Below, in pieces: positions 44,346 to 52,481 of a DNA stretch of 64,000 bases. How positions within the stretch are numbered: position 1 is the first letter of the stretch; each line of letters opens with the position of its first letter. The stretch comes from Terrirubrum flagellatum. Its GTDB lineage: Bacteria > Pseudomonadota > Alphaproteobacteria > Rhizobiales > Beijerinckiaceae. The stretch lies in NCBI RefSeq assembly GCF_022059845.1, contig NZ_CP091851.1, positions 3,534,001 through 3,598,000 on the forward strand. Reading direction: 5' to 3'. A program made the position numbers and the translations under genes. The notes beneath the pieces were generated by a model. The model did not search any database, was not told the origin of the DNA, and was given only the letters and a program-made list of their open reading frames with translations.

Positions 44346-44681
44346 ATGCGGCGAGTTTCGTGGGTTAAAGCGGCGCTCAAAGACTTCGGTGATTTCCCGC
44401 AGGCTGTGCAGAAGCGCATGAAATTCGCGCTGGAAATCGTGGCGGCCGGCCAGTTTCCTGATGTCGCCAAGCCGCTGAAGGGATTCGACGCTGGCGTCTA
44501 TGAAATCGCCATACCTTATCGAATTGACGCCTATCGGACGGTCTATGCGCTCAAACTCGATGAGGACGTGTGGGTGGTTCATGCGTTCCAGAAAAAATCG
44601 ACGCAGGGCGTCAAGACCCCACAACGGGAAATCGACCTGATCCACACGCGGATCGCCCGCATCAGGAGCATGCTCTCATGA
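44346..44681 (+). CDS. Type II toxin, RelE/HigB (Gp49-like) family
   Basis: The 111-residue basic protein has the Gp49-like toxin pattern: Ser-Trp-Val-Lys-Ala-Ala-Leu-Lys-Asp at the N-terminus, Tyr-Glu-Ile-Ala-Ile-Pro-Tyr-Arg-Ile-Asp-Ala-Tyr-Arg in the central sheet, and Val-His-Ala-Phe-Gln-Lys-Lys-Ser with Lys-Thr-Pro near the end, the family catalytic/RNA-binding region. It is a distinct subfamily from the toxin at 3300. Its stop overlaps the antitoxin start (ATGA). Probable function is translation-dependent mRNA cleavage. Confidence 0.87.
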   Translation: MRRVSWVKAALKDFGDFPQAVQKRMKFALEIVAAGQFPDVAKPLKGFDAGVYEIAIPYRIDAYRTVYALKLDEDVWVVHAFQKKSTQGVKTPQREIDLIHTRIARIRSMLS

Positions 44682-44986
44682 CAAAGACCATCGAAGTCGT
44701 CCGTGGATCTGGAAATGTGTTCGCTGATTTTGGCGATCCCGACGCCGAAGCAAAGCTGTTGAAGGCGCGAGCGGCGACCGAGATCATTCGCGTGCTTGAT
44801 GAGCGAGGACTCAGCGTTCGCGCCGGCGCGGAGGTCGCCAAGGTCGATGCGGCTGATATTCAACGCATTCGCAGCGCCGACTTGTCGCGCTTCACGCTCG
44901 ACCGGCTATTGCGCATCGCGCATCGACTTGGATTGAAGGCGAAAGTCGATTTCGTCGCAATCAAGAACCCGAAGAGAGCAGCGTGA
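44678..44986 (+). CDS. HigA2-like antitoxin with helix-turn-helix
   Basis: The 102-residue protein has an N-terminal acidic segment with Asn-Val-Phe-Ala-Asp-Phe-Gly-Asp (a frequent start in antitoxins of this group), an Ala/Arg-rich helix, and a HigA-type helix-turn-helix at about 45-95 with Val-Asp-Ala-Ala-Asp-Ile-Gln-Arg-Ile-Arg. ATG 44678 overlaps the toxin stop by four bases. It should bind both its toxin and the palindrome at 44320-44337. Confidence 0.87.
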   Translation: MTKTIEVVRGSGNVFADFGDPDAEAKLLKARAATEIIRVLDERGLSVRAGAEVAKVDAADIQRIRSADLSRFTLDRLLRIAHRLGLKAKVDFVAIKNPKRAA

Positions 44987-45052
44987 CCAACCGGTCTCTA
45001 AGCCATCAGGCGACGTAAACTTTGCGGCGCATCTATCCCGGGTGAGGGATTT

Positions 45053-45086
45053 GCGCCCTCTCTCCCGCAAGGGGAGAGGGGGGCGC
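45053..45086. terminator. Family B hairpin between convergent genes
   Basis: GCGCCCTCTCTCCC and GGGGAGAGGGGGGCGC pair around a short GCAA loop. This is a single-hairpin fragment of the family B repeat. It lies between the third antitoxin (plus) and the S24 repressor (minus) and may serve both as a terminator, though no U-run is present. Confidence 0.6.
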
Positions 45087-45131
45087 GGATATATCGACGT
45101 TTAGCGATCGAGATGCGACCGCCGGCCGATA

Positions 45132-45764
45132 TTATTGCCGCGCCCACATGATGCGATGCATCGCCGCGATCTGCGTGCGGTCGAGCGTGCGCATGGGATG
45201 ATCGGGATTGAGCGACGCAAGCTCGACGCTCTTGGCCGTCTCGCGCTTCAAAATCTTCGCCATCACCTCGCCGTCGGTCGTGCGCACGATGACGCGATCA
45301 TTGCGGCGCACGGGCTCGGCCGGCGACGCGATCACCACATCGCCGTCGCGATAGAGCGGCAGCATGGAGTCGCCCGAGACTTCGAGCGCGTAGGCCTGCT
45401 CGTCGGCGAGCGAGGGAAACTGCACCTCATCCCAGCCTGAGCCGACAGGAAATCCGCCATCGTCGAAGAAGCCGCCCTGACCCGCCTGAGCGAAACCGAT
45501 CAGCGGAATCATGCGGCCCTGCTTGTAGGTCCCGCGGCTCGCGAGCAGCGCCATGAAGGAATCGAGCGTCGCACCGGTTGCTTCGAGAATCTTCGCGATC
45601 GATTCCGTCGACGGCCAGCGCCGATGCCCGTCGGCGGTCAGGCGCTTCGACTTGTTGAAAGTAGTGGGATCAAGCCCCGCCTTCTTGGCGAGGCCGGATG
45701 TGGACAGGCCATAGCGCTCCGCCAGCGCGTCAATGGCCGACCAGACCTGTTCATGGGTCAACAT
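45132..45764 (-). CDS. LexA-like S24 peptidase transcriptional repressor
   Basis: The 210-residue protein joins an N-terminal helix-turn-helix (about 5-70, Thr-Ser-Gly-Leu-Ala-Lys-Lys-Ala-Gly) to an S24 peptidase/LexA C-domain. The Ser-Lys dyad is Ser133 (Val-Ser-Gly-Asp-Ser-Met) and Lys170, spaced 37 residues apart as in LexA. An Ala-Gly pair at 94-95 is a possible self-cleavage site. It is a C1/LexA-like repressor of the chromosomal Rhizobiales type rather than LexA itself. The start at 45764 is chosen because the upstream frame runs through the operator palindromes at 45791-45812. Confidence 0.87.
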   Translation of the reverse strand: MLTHEQVWSAIDALAERYGLSTSGLAKKAGLDPTTFNKSKRLTADGHRRWPSTESIAKILEATGATLDSFMALLASRGTYKQGRMIPLIGFAQAGQGGFFDDGGFPVGSGWDEVQFPSLADEQAYALEVSGDSMLPLYRDGDVVIASPAEPVRRNDRVIVRTTDGEVMAKILKRETAKSVELASLNPDHPMRTLDRTQIAAMHRIMWARQ

Positions 45765-45790
45765 GGCGGACGCCAATCTTCTCCAGAGAA

Positions 45791-45812
45791 TCCTATAGGA
45801 AGTATCTCCTAT
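45791..45812. promoter_or_regulatory. Overlapping palindromes upstream of the S24 repressor
   Basis: ATAGGA (45795-45800), AGTATC and TCCTAT (45807-45812) form a perfect 6+6+6 inverted repeat. TCCTATAGGA (45791-45800) is a second, overlapping palindrome. The 18-base site starts 31 bases upstream of the repressor start codon, where an autoregulatory operator would be expected. Confidence 0.7.
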
Positions 45813-45903
45813 TGAGGAAAAATGCAACCCCCTTTCAACCGGAGGCGCCAGATTGTTGGTCGGCGCCTTGCCAAGCTCGCCGTCCCGCCCGTATCGACCC
45901 CTC

Positions 45904-46248
45904 ATGACCCTCATTTATAAAATCGCGCCGGCGGCCCTGTGGGCGGCCGCGGAGAAGGCCGGACTGTTCGCCGGCGCGCCCGTCGACCTCGCCGACGGCT
46001 ACATCCATTTCTCGACCCGCGCCCAGGCCGAGGAGACCGCGGCCAGGCATTTCGCCGGGCAGACAGACCTCGTGCTCGCCGCCATCGACGCCGAGGCGCT
46101 CGGAGACGCGCTGAAATGGGAGCCGTCGCGCGGCGGCGCGCTGTTTCCGCATCTCTATGCGCCGCTATCGATGACGGCTGTCGCATGGGTTCGCCCGCTG
46201 CCGCTCGGGCCGGACGGCGTCCACCGGTTCAACTGGGCGGACGCATGA
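45904..46248 (+). CDS. DUF952 family protein
   Basis: The 114-residue protein matches DUF952: Leu-Ile-Tyr-Lys-Ile at the start, [11 protein letters not shown] in the middle and [13 protein letters not shown] near the end. The fold resembles ADP-ribosyltransferase-like proteins in other annotations, but no function is established. It overlaps pyrD by four bases, a linkage I recall from several alphaproteobacteria. Confidence 0.85.
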   Translation: MTLIYKIAPAALWAAAEKAGLFAGAPVDLADGYIHFSTRAQAEETAARHFAGQTDLVLAAIDAEALGDALKWEPSRGGALFPHLYAPLSMTAVAWVRPLPLGPDGVHRFNWADA

Positions 46249-47315
46249 TCAGCGCCCTGTTCCCGCTGGTCCGGCCGGCGCTGCATGTGGTCGACCCCGA
46301 GAGCGCGCATCGGCTCGCGATTGCGGCGCTGAAATGGACTCCTCTGCCGGGCCGCGCGCCGGATCATCCGTCTCTCACCATCACGGCGCTCGATTACGGC
46401 TTTCCCAATCCGATCGGCCTCGCCGCCGGCTTCGACAAGCATGCCGAAGCGGTTCCGCAACTCTCGGCGCTGGGATTTGGCTTCATCGAGATCGGCGGCG
46501 TGACGCCGAAGCCGCAAGTGGGAAATCCGCGCCCGCGCGTCTTCCGCCTCTCCGGCGATGAGGGCGTAATCAACCGCTACGGGTTGAACAGCGACGGCAT
46601 GGTCGCCGTCGCCGCGCGGCTCGCCGGCCGCGACCGGCGCGCGGGAATCGTCGGCGTCAATCTCGGCGCCAACAAGGAATCATCTGATCGCGTCGCCGAC
46701 TATGTCGCGCTGACGCGCAAATTCTCAGCCCTCGCCGACTTCCTCACCATCAACGTGTCCTCGCCGAACACGCCGGGCCTGCGCGACCTGCAAGGCGAAG
46801 CGTTTCTCGACGATCTTCTCGCGCGTTGCGTCGAGGCGCGCGACCAGACGCAGGCGCGCACGCCGCTGCTGCTGAAGATTGCGCCTGACATGTCGCTCGA
46901 AACGCTCGATGGAATCGTAACGGTCGCGCGCCAGCGCGGAATCGACGGCATGATCGTGTCGAACACCACGGTCGCGCGTCCCGCATCGCTGCGCGACAAG
47001 CAGCTCGCGAAGGAGACGGGCGGACTCTCGGGCAAGCCCCTGTTCGATCTCTCCACGCGCATGCTGGCGCAGACCTATATGCGCGTCGAAGGCGCCTTTC
47101 CGCTGATCGGCGTCGGCGGCGTCGATTCCGCCGAAGCCGCCTGGTCGAAGATCGAAGCGGGCGCGACGCTCGTGCAGCTCTACAGCGCGCTGGTGTTCAA
47201 GGGGCCGGGATTGATCGCCGAGATCAAGCGCGGCGTCGCCGATCGCTTGGCGGAAGAAGGGCTCGCCTCGATCGCCCCTGTCATCGGCCGGCGCGCGTCG
47301 CGCTGGGCGTCCTGA
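46245..47315 (+). CDS. pyrD: Dihydroorotate dehydrogenase, quinone-dependent (class 2)
   Basis: The 356-residue FMN enzyme oxidises dihydroorotate to orotate in pyrimidine synthesis and passes electrons to membrane quinone. The N-terminal amphipathic helix (about 1-40) marks class 2. Gly-Leu-Ala-Ala-Gly-Phe-Asp-Lys, Gly-Gly-Val-Thr-Pro-Lys-Pro-Gln, the catalytic-Ser region in [10 protein letters not shown] and the FMN-phosphate Gly-Val-Gly-Gly loop are intact. ATG 46245 overlaps the DUF952 stop (ATGA). A GNAT gene follows after 9 bases. Confidence 0.95.
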   Translation: MISALFPLVRPALHVVDPESAHRLAIAALKWTPLPGRAPDHPSLTITALDYGFPNPIGLAAGFDKHAEAVPQLSALGFGFIEIGGVTPKPQVGNPRPRVFRLSGDEGVINRYGLNSDGMVAVAARLAGRDRRAGIVGVNLGANKESSDRVADYVALTRKFSALADFLTINVSSPNTPGLRDLQGEAFLDDLLARCVEARDQTQARTPLLLKIAPDMSLETLDGIVTVARQRGIDGMIVSNTTVARPASLRDKQLAKETGGLSGKPLFDLSTRMLAQTYMRVEGAFPLIGVGGVDSAEAAWSKIEAGATLVQLYSALVFKGPGLIAEIKRGVADRLAEEGLASIAPVIGRRASRWAS

Positions 47316-47324
47316 GGAAACGCC

Positions 47325-47825
47325 ATGTCGATCACGATCCGCGTTGCGACGCCTGATGACGCGGAAGCGGTGTCCGTGGTTCTCGCAGCCTCTTATCCCA
47401 CGCTGCTGGCGGGCGCCTATGAGCCGGAAGAGCTGAAGCGCGCGCTGCCTGCGATGATCAGACCCAATCCGAAGCTGCTGGCGTCGGGCACCTATCACGT
47501 CGCGCAAACCGCAGACGGCGAGATCGTCGGCTGCGGCGGCTGGACTCACGAGCGGCCGGGCACAGGCGAGATCGAGCCCGGTCTTGGCCATATCAGGCAT
47601 TTCGCCATTCGCGCCGATTGGGCCGGCCGCGGTGTCGGCCGCGCGCTCTATCGCCGCTGCGAGGAAGAGGCCCGCGCGGCCGGCGTGACCGAATTTGAAT
47701 CCTATTCCACGCTCAATGGCGAGCGCTTCTACGCCGCGCTCGGCTTTCGCGCGATCGAGACGATCAATCTGCCGATGGGCGACAGCGCGACATTTCGCAG
47801 CGTGCGCATGCGCCGCGCGCTCTGA
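47325..47825 (+). CDS. GNAT-family N-acetyltransferase
   Basis: The 166-residue protein has the GNAT fold with the acetyl-CoA loop in Asp-Trp-Ala-Gly-Arg-Gly-Val-Gly-Arg-Ala-Leu (about 100-112) and a C-terminal Phe-Tyr-Ala-Ala-Leu-Gly-Phe-Arg strand-helix. The substrate cannot be told. It follows pyrD closely and is probably the last gene of a DUF952-pyrD-GNAT operon. It converges on the MATE gene with one base between stop codons. Confidence 0.88.
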   Translation: MSITIRVATPDDAEAVSVVLAASYPTLLAGAYEPEELKRALPAMIRPNPKLLASGTYHVAQTADGEIVGCGGWTHERPGTGEIEPGLGHIRHFAIRADWAGRGVGRALYRRCEEEARAAGVTEFESYSTLNGERFYAALGFRAIETINLPMGDSATFRSVRMRRAL

Positions 47826-47826
47826 C

Positions 47827-49161
47827 TCAACCAGAGGCGAAAGTCGCCCGTTCGAGCCTGCTATAGAGCGCCGCCTGCACGAGGCCGCGCAGCGCAAGAA
47901 ATGCCAGGAACGTCAGCCATAATCCGCTGTTTCCCCAGGGCGACGCCGCGACATAGACGAGACCGCCAAGCGCAAACGAAACCAGCATCGCGTCGCGCAT
48001 GGCGCGCGTCCAGGTGGCGCCGATGAAGACGCCGTCGAAGAGGAAGGCAAGCGCGCCGGCGAAGGGCGCCAGCGCCGCAAAGAGCAGGAACGCGCGCGCC
48101 GTCGATCGGACCTCGGCGTTCGTCGAGATGAAATCAATGAGCGCGCCGCCTGATGTCGCAAACAACAGCGACACGGCCGCGCCGAAACCGACGCACCAGA
48201 TCGCGCCGAGCCTGACCGCGCGATTGAATCCCTCGCGATCGCGCGCGCCAACCGATTGGCCGGCGATCTGCTCCGTCGCCGTGGCGAAGCCGTCGAGAAA
48301 GAACGCCCCGATCGCAAGGAAATTGTGCAGCACCGCGTTCGCCGCCAGCGTCGCGTCGCCGGAGCGGGCGCCCTGACGAAAGAAGATCGCCGTGGCGGCG
48401 ATGAGCAGCAGCGTGCGCAGGAAAATATCTCTGTTGACGGTGACTGTCTTCCAGATGCGCTCGCGCGCGAAAATGTCGCGCCAGCGCAGCGCGCGCATCA
48501 GCCCGTCCTGCGCCTGGAAGAAAAGTCCCGCCGCGAGCCCCAGAGTCTCGGCGATGACGCTCGCCCAGGCGACGCCGGTCACGCCCCATCCCGACACGCT
48601 GACAAAAAAGAGGCTCAGCGCGATATTGACGATGTTGATCGCGATCTGCAGCCCGAGACCGACATCGAAGCGGGCGCGGCCGATCAGCGATCCCAGCACC
48701 GCATAATTCATCAGCGTCACCGGCGCCGACCAGATGCGGGCGCCGACATAAGCGCGCACGAACGCCGCGGTCTCCGCGCTCGGCTGCATGAAGGCTACTC
48801 CGATCTCGATGATCGGCGTCCGCAGGATGATGATTATAAGGCCGATTGCGGCGGCGATCAGCGTCGATCGCCACCAAACGTTGCGCAGCTCGTTCGCATC
48901 GCTGGCGCCATAGGCTTGCGCCGTCAGCCCCGCCGTACCCATGCGCAGGAAGACGAAGGACCAGAACAGCATGTCGAAGATCACGGCGCCGAGCGCGACA
49001 GCGCCAAGCTGCGTCGCATCGCCGAGCCGGCCGATCGCCGCCGCATTGACGACGCCAAGCAGCGGCGTCGAGATGTTCGACAATGTGACGGGCAAGGCGA
49101 GCCTGAGCAGCCGACCATGGGTCAGCGCGGCCCTGCCGCCAAATGTCGCGTCCGCCGTCAC
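47827..49161 (-). CDS. MATE-family efflux transporter (DinF-like)
   Basis: The 444-residue protein has twelve predicted membrane segments in two MATE halves. The start is Leu-Ala-Leu-Pro-Val-Thr-Leu-Ser-Asn-Ile-Ser, and Gly-Leu-Thr-Ala-Gln-Ala-Tyr-Gly-Ala follows, as in the DinF/NorM-like branch. It should export organic cations or similar toxic compounds using a sodium or proton gradient. The start codon is GTG at 49161. The small DUF6460 gene lies directly upstream on the same strand. Confidence 0.9.
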   Translation of the reverse strand: MTADATFGGRAALTHGRLLRLALPVTLSNISTPLLGVVNAAAIGRLGDATQLGAVALGAVIFDMLFWSFVFLRMGTAGLTAQAYGASDANELRNVWWRSTLIAAAIGLIIIILRTPIIEIGVAFMQPSAETAAFVRAYVGARIWSAPVTLMNYAVLGSLIGRARFDVGLGLQIAINIVNIALSLFFVSVSGWGVTGVAWASVIAETLGLAAGLFFQAQDGLMRALRWRDIFARERIWKTVTVNRDIFLRTLLLIAATAIFFRQGARSGDATLAANAVLHNFLAIGAFFLDGFATATEQIAGQSVGARDREGFNRAVRLGAIWCVGFGAAVSLLFATSGGALIDFISTNAEVRSTARAFLLFAALAPFAGALAFLFDGVFIGATWTRAMRDAMLVSFALGGLVYVAASPWGNSGLWLTFLAFLALRGLVQAALYSRLERATFASG

Positions 49162-49190
49162 GTCACGGTCATCTTCAGAGGCGAGCGTCT

Positions 49191-49460
49191 TTATTTGCGA
49201 CCTGAGAGCAGCCGCGCGACGAACCAGATCGGCACGACGATCACGGCGCCATAGATCAGCCAGCGGACGACCTGATCGACCGCGCCCCAGCCGAGACTAA
49301 ACACGCCGCGAACCATCTGCAGCACGCGGTTGACCAGCCCTTCGGGATCGAGGCCGAGCAGCGCCATCAAAGCGCCGACCAGAATCGAGGCCAGAATCAG
49401 GCGAAAGATCACGCCGCCGGGCGATCCGCCCATGAATCGGCTCAGTCCGCCGTCGGCCAT
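49191..49460 (-). CDS. DUF6460 small membrane protein
   Basis: The 89-residue protein has two hydrophobic segments (about 18-38 and 65-85) with Gly-Gly-Ser-Pro-Gly-Gly-Val near the start, Leu-Gly-Leu-Asp-Pro-Glu between them and Val-Ile-Val-Val-Pro-Ile-Trp-Phe at the end, as in DUF6460 proteins of Rhizobiales. Function unknown. ATG 49460 is preceded by a purine-rich stretch. It ends 29 bases before the MATE start and may be cotranscribed. Confidence 0.8.
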   Translation of the reverse strand: MADGGLSRFMGGSPGGVIFRLILASILVGALMALLGLDPEGLVNRVLQMVRGVFSLGWGAVDQVVRWLIYGAVIVVPIWFVARLLSGRK

Positions 49461-49633
49461 GCCTCTGCTCCGTAGGGTTACTTTGCTCGCTCACATAATC
49501 GGCGCCGGAGAAATACGCAATTTCCGCAAGGGCCTGCTAACCTTACCGGCTCGCGCGCTTTACCGCGTCGTTCGGCAATTCTGGACCTGGGCGTCCAAAC
49601 CTGTTTCATGTCTGCGACAGCGAGAGAGAGATC

Positions 49634-51046
49634 ATGGCGCCTATCATTCCGGTCATCATGTGCGGAGGTTCGGGTACGCGGCTGTGGCCGGCGTCGCGAG
49701 AGACGATGCCGAAGCAGTTCATCCCGCTGTTCGGCGATCTCTCGACGTTCCAGATGACGGCGCTGCGCTTCCGCGACGATCCGCGATTCACCGAGCCCGT
49801 GGTCGTCGCCCATGATGATTTCCGCTTCATCGTCGCCGAGCAGCTTCGCGTTGTCGGTCTCTCCGCCCGCATCGTGCTCGAACCCGATCGCCGCGATTCC
49901 GCCGCCGCGGTCGCGATCGCCTCGCTCGTCGGCGCGCAATCGGGCGAGGACGCCGTCGTCGCGGTGATGGCGGCCGATCATCTCATCGAGAACGCGGCGG
50001 GCTTCCGCGACGCCTGCGCGCGCGCGGGCGAAGCCGCCGCATCCGGCGTGATCATGACGCTTGGATTGAAGCCGACCTTCGCCGCGACCGGCTATGGCTA
50101 TATCAGGCCGGGCGCGCCGATTGGCGCGACAGGCGCGGTCAAGGTCGAAGCCTTCGTCGAGAAGCCGAACGAAGAAACAGCGAAGCGCTATATTTCCGAA
50201 GGCTATCTCTGGAACAGCGGCAATTTCGTCTTCCGCGCCGAGACCATGATTGACGAGTTGCGCCAGCATGCGCCCGAGATCCTCGCCGCCTCGACAAAAG
50301 CCCTTGAAAACGCCGAGCGCGATCTTGGCTTCACGCGCCTCGACAAGGCGTCCTTCATGCAGGCGCCGAAGACCTCGATCGATTTCGCCGTGATGGAGAA
50401 AACGCATCGCGCGGGCGTGCTGCCCGTCTCCTTCGACTGGTCTGACATCGGCGGCTGGGGCGCGGTGTGGGAGGCGCTGCCGCACGACGCCTCAGGCAAC
50501 GCCACGGTTGGCCAGGTCGAACTGCTCGACGCCAGGAATTGCCTCGTGCATAGCGAGGATATTCTCACGACCGTTGTCGGCATGGAGAATGCGCTCGTCA
50601 TCACGACGCACGACGCCGTGCTGGTGACGACGCAGGACAAGGCCGACAAGGTGAAGAGCCTTGTCGAAACGCTGAAGAAGCGCGACCGCGCTGAAGCGAC
50701 GCAGCATCTGCGCGTGCATCGGCCGTGGGGCTGGTATCAGCGCATCGATATTGGTCCGCGCTTCCAGGTGAAGCGCATCATGGTCAAGCCCGGCGGCAAG
50801 CTCAGCCTGCAGAAGCATTATCACCGCGCCGAGCATTGGGTGGTGGTGCATGGCGCCGCAGAAGTGACGCGCGATGATGAAATCCACGTCGTGCGCGAGA
50901 ATGAGTCGATCTATCTGCCACAGGGCTGCGTGCATCGCATGGCCAATCCCGGCAAGATTCCGCTCGAGATTATCGAGGTGCAGGTAGGCAGCTACACCGG
51001 CGAAGACGACATCATCCGCATCGAGGACGTTTACAAGCGGGCGTGA
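49634..51046 (+). CDS. manC: Mannose-1-phosphate guanylyltransferase / mannose-6-phosphate isomerase
   Basis: The 470-residue bifunctional type II PMI enzyme makes GDP-mannose for exopolysaccharide or LPS. The N-terminal nucleotidyltransferase shows Gly-Gly-Ser-Gly-Thr-Arg-Leu-Trp-Pro (about 11-19), Phe-Val-Glu-Lys-Pro and Trp-Asn-Ser-Gly-Asn-Phe. The C-terminal cupin (about 355-465) has the zinc-site Pro-Gly-Gly-Lys-Leu-Ser-Leu-Gln-Lys-His-Tyr-His-Arg-Ala-Glu-His. Both halves look complete. No other polysaccharide gene is adjacent. It converges on the TumA-like gene with three bases between stop codons. Confidence 0.95.
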   Translation: MAPIIPVIMCGGSGTRLWPASRETMPKQFIPLFGDLSTFQMTALRFRDDPRFTEPVVVAHDDFRFIVAEQLRVVGLSARIVLEPDRRDSAAAVAIASLVGAQSGEDAVVAVMAADHLIENAAGFRDACARAGEAAASGVIMTLGLKPTFAATGYGYIRPGAPIGATGAVKVEAFVEKPNEETAKRYISEGYLWNSGNFVFRAETMIDELRQHAPEILAASTKALENAERDLGFTRLDKASFMQAPKTSIDFAVMEKTHRAGVLPVSFDWSDIGGWGAVWEALPHDASGNATVGQVELLDARNCLVHSEDILTTVVGMENALVITTHDAVLVTTQDKADKVKSLVETLKKRDRAEATQHLRVHRPWGWYQRIDIGPRFQVKRIMVKPGGKLSLQKHYHRAEHWVVVHGAAEVTRDDEIHVVRENESIYLPQGCVHRMANPGKIPLEIIEVQVGSYTGEDDIIRIEDVYKRA

Positions 51047-51049
51047 GGC

Positions 51050-51391
51050 TCAGGCGGCGGCGAGCGTGAAGTCGACGCGCACAGCGTCGTAGGGAAACTG
51101 GATCAGGCCGTTCTTCGTCCGGTCCAGAACGCCCGCCGTCAGTAACGCCTGCACGTCGCCATGCACCGCCTTGACGTCGCGGCCCACACGCCGCGCCGCT
51201 TCGCGGATCGACATCTCACCCTGTCCCGTCATCACTTTCAGGAGCTCCCAGCGCTTGGCGGTAAGCACCTTCCAGAGCAGTTCTGGCGAGGCGAAGGAAA
51301 TATGCGCGCCCTGCTTTTCACCACGGAACGCTTTCATCATGCGCGCGGTGACTTCAGTTTGAGAAGCGACCGAAAGAGTGACTTTATTCAT
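51050..51391 (-). CDS. TumA-like antitoxin, HVO_A0114-type DNA-binding protein
   Basis: The 113-residue protein has a winged helix-turn-helix (about 45-95) with Ser-Ile-Arg-Glu-Ala-Ala-Arg-Arg-Val-Gly-Arg-Asp and Lys-Ala-Val-His-Gly-Asp-Val-Gln-Ala-Leu, matching the MarR-like antitoxins that accompany TumE toxins. The ATG at 51391 overlaps the toxin stop by one base (TGATG). It is second in the operon, as usual for TumE-TumA. It probably represses from the repeats at 51671-51720. Confidence 0.82.
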   Translation of the reverse strand: MNKVTLSVASQTEVTARMMKAFRGEKQGAHISFASPELLWKVLTAKRWELLKVMTGQGEMSIREAARRVGRDVKAVHGDVQALLTAGVLDRTKNGLIQFPYDAVRVDFTLAAA

Positions 51392-51672
51392 CAACGCCTC
51401 CAGTCGCGAACATCGCTCCAGAAATCTGCGGCGAGTTGTTCAACTCCCGTGAATTGATAACGTTCTTCACGCACGCCAACGTGCCGATGATCGCCTTTGC
51501 CGGCCTCATTGTCATAACGCAGCACGCAAGCGCCATCGACGATATAGGCGAACGAATATTTGAAAGAGTGCGACGATCCTCGAACAGGAGCGGGCAGTCG
51601 CCATATCCGCGCCTCTACGAACGCATTCTCCGAAAGAAGGTAGCGTTCACGAAGGAGCAGTTCAGCCTTCAC
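51391..51672 (-). CDS. TumE-like toxin (DUF6516 family)
   Basis: The 93-residue protein matches the TumE/DUF6516 toxin family: Lys-Ala-Glu-Leu-Leu-Leu-Arg-Glu at the start, Trp-Arg-Leu-Pro-Ala-Pro-Val, His-Ser-Phe-Lys-Tyr-Ser-Phe-Ala-Tyr-Ile-Val-Asp-Gly, Tyr-Asp-Asn-Glu-Ala-Gly-Lys-Gly-Asp-His-Arg-His-Val and the acidic C-terminus Asp-Phe-Trp-Ser-Asp-Val. The conserved His-rich motif is the likely active site. The start is GTG at 51672, only a few bases beyond the likely -10 region, so the message may be leaderless. Confidence 0.85.
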   Translation of the reverse strand: MKAELLLRERYLLSENAFVEARIWRLPAPVRGSSHSFKYSFAYIVDGACVLRYDNEAGKGDHRHVGVREERYQFTGVEQLAADFWSDVRDWRR

Positions 51673-51720
51673 TGTTGGACTCTATAACAACACCATATAG
51701 TTGTCAACAACTCCAACAGT
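51671..51720. promoter_or_regulatory. Promoter and inverted repeats of the TumE/TumA module
   Basis: ACTGTTGGA (51671-51679) and TCCAACAGT (51712-51720) form a perfect 9-base inverted repeat 32 bases apart, one arm covering the toxin start codon. Inside are ACAAC (51687-51691), GTTGT (51700-51704) and a second ACAAC (51707-51711). On the minus strand TTGACA (51707-51702) and TATAGA (51686-51681) are a likely promoter with a 15-base spacer. Confidence 0.72.
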
Positions 51721-51731
51721 CCGATCGCCTT

Positions 51732-52388
51732 CTATCCCGTCGTTCCCGCCGCCGCGATCTTCGCCGCAGCGATCACCGCCTGCGTGCGCGAGTCGACGCC
51801 GAGCTTCTGCAGGATTGCGGAAACATGCGCCTTCACGGTCGCCTCCGACACGCTGAGCTCGAAGGCGATCTGCTTGTTGAGCAGCCCCTGCGACAGCATC
51901 ATCAGCACGCGCACCTGCTGCGGCGTCAGCGTCGCGAGCTTCTTCACGAGTTCGCCGGTCTCCTGATCGACCGGCTGCAAGAGATCAACATCGGGCGGCG
52001 TCCAGACGCCGCCATTCAGTACGACGCCAAGCGCTTCGGTCATCGTATCCATCGCCACCGTCTTCGGGATGAAGCCGGACGCGCCAAAGCCGAGCGCGCG
52101 CCTGATGACGCCGGGATCATCGTTCGCCGACACGATCACCACGGGCACGCTCGGATGCTGCGCGCGCAGATACATGAGGCCCGAAAAGCCCTCGACGCCG
52201 GGCATGGCGAGATCGAGCAGGAGCAGATCGATCTCCTGAAGACGGTCGATCGCCGCGACCGCCTCCTCGAACACGCCGACCTCGACAACCTCGGCCGGCT
52301 TGAAGCGCGTCTCCACCGCCTGTCGCAGCGCGCCGCGCACAAGCGGGTGGTCATCCGCGATGATGATGCGCGTCAACGAAGCCGTCAC
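51732..52388 (-). CDS. NarL/FixJ-type response regulator
   Basis: The 218-residue protein has a receiver domain (about 5-120; Asp-Asp-His acid pocket and the phospho-acceptor Asp in Leu-Leu-Leu-Asp-Leu-Ala-Met-Pro-Gly) and a LuxR-type helix-turn-helix (about 150-210; Leu-Thr-Pro-Gln-Gln-Val-Arg-Val-Leu). Ile-Pro-Lys replaces the family Lys context normally. There is no histidine kinase next to it, so its partner is elsewhere. The start is GTG at 52388. Confidence 0.9.
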   Translation of the reverse strand: MTASLTRIIIADDHPLVRGALRQAVETRFKPAEVVEVGVFEEAVAAIDRLQEIDLLLLDLAMPGVEGFSGLMYLRAQHPSVPVVIVSANDDPGVIRRALGFGASGFIPKTVAMDTMTEALGVVLNGGVWTPPDVDLLQPVDQETGELVKKLATLTPQQVRVLMMLSQGLLNKQIAFELSVSEATVKAHVSAILQKLGVDSRTQAVIAAAKIAAAGTTG

Positions 52389-52481
52389 GAGTTTCCGCCC
52401 CTCAACCCTTTGCGCGAGCGTAGCCCATCGGCCGCCGCTCCGGCAACGCGGCGCGCTTCCGACGTGATCACGAACGCAGGG

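Noticed and set aside
39300-45000. A genomic island joining two TA modules and the HExxH protein
   Set aside because: maeB and the binding-protein gene between them look like ordinary chromosomal genes, and there is no integrase, tRNA or direct-repeat boundary.
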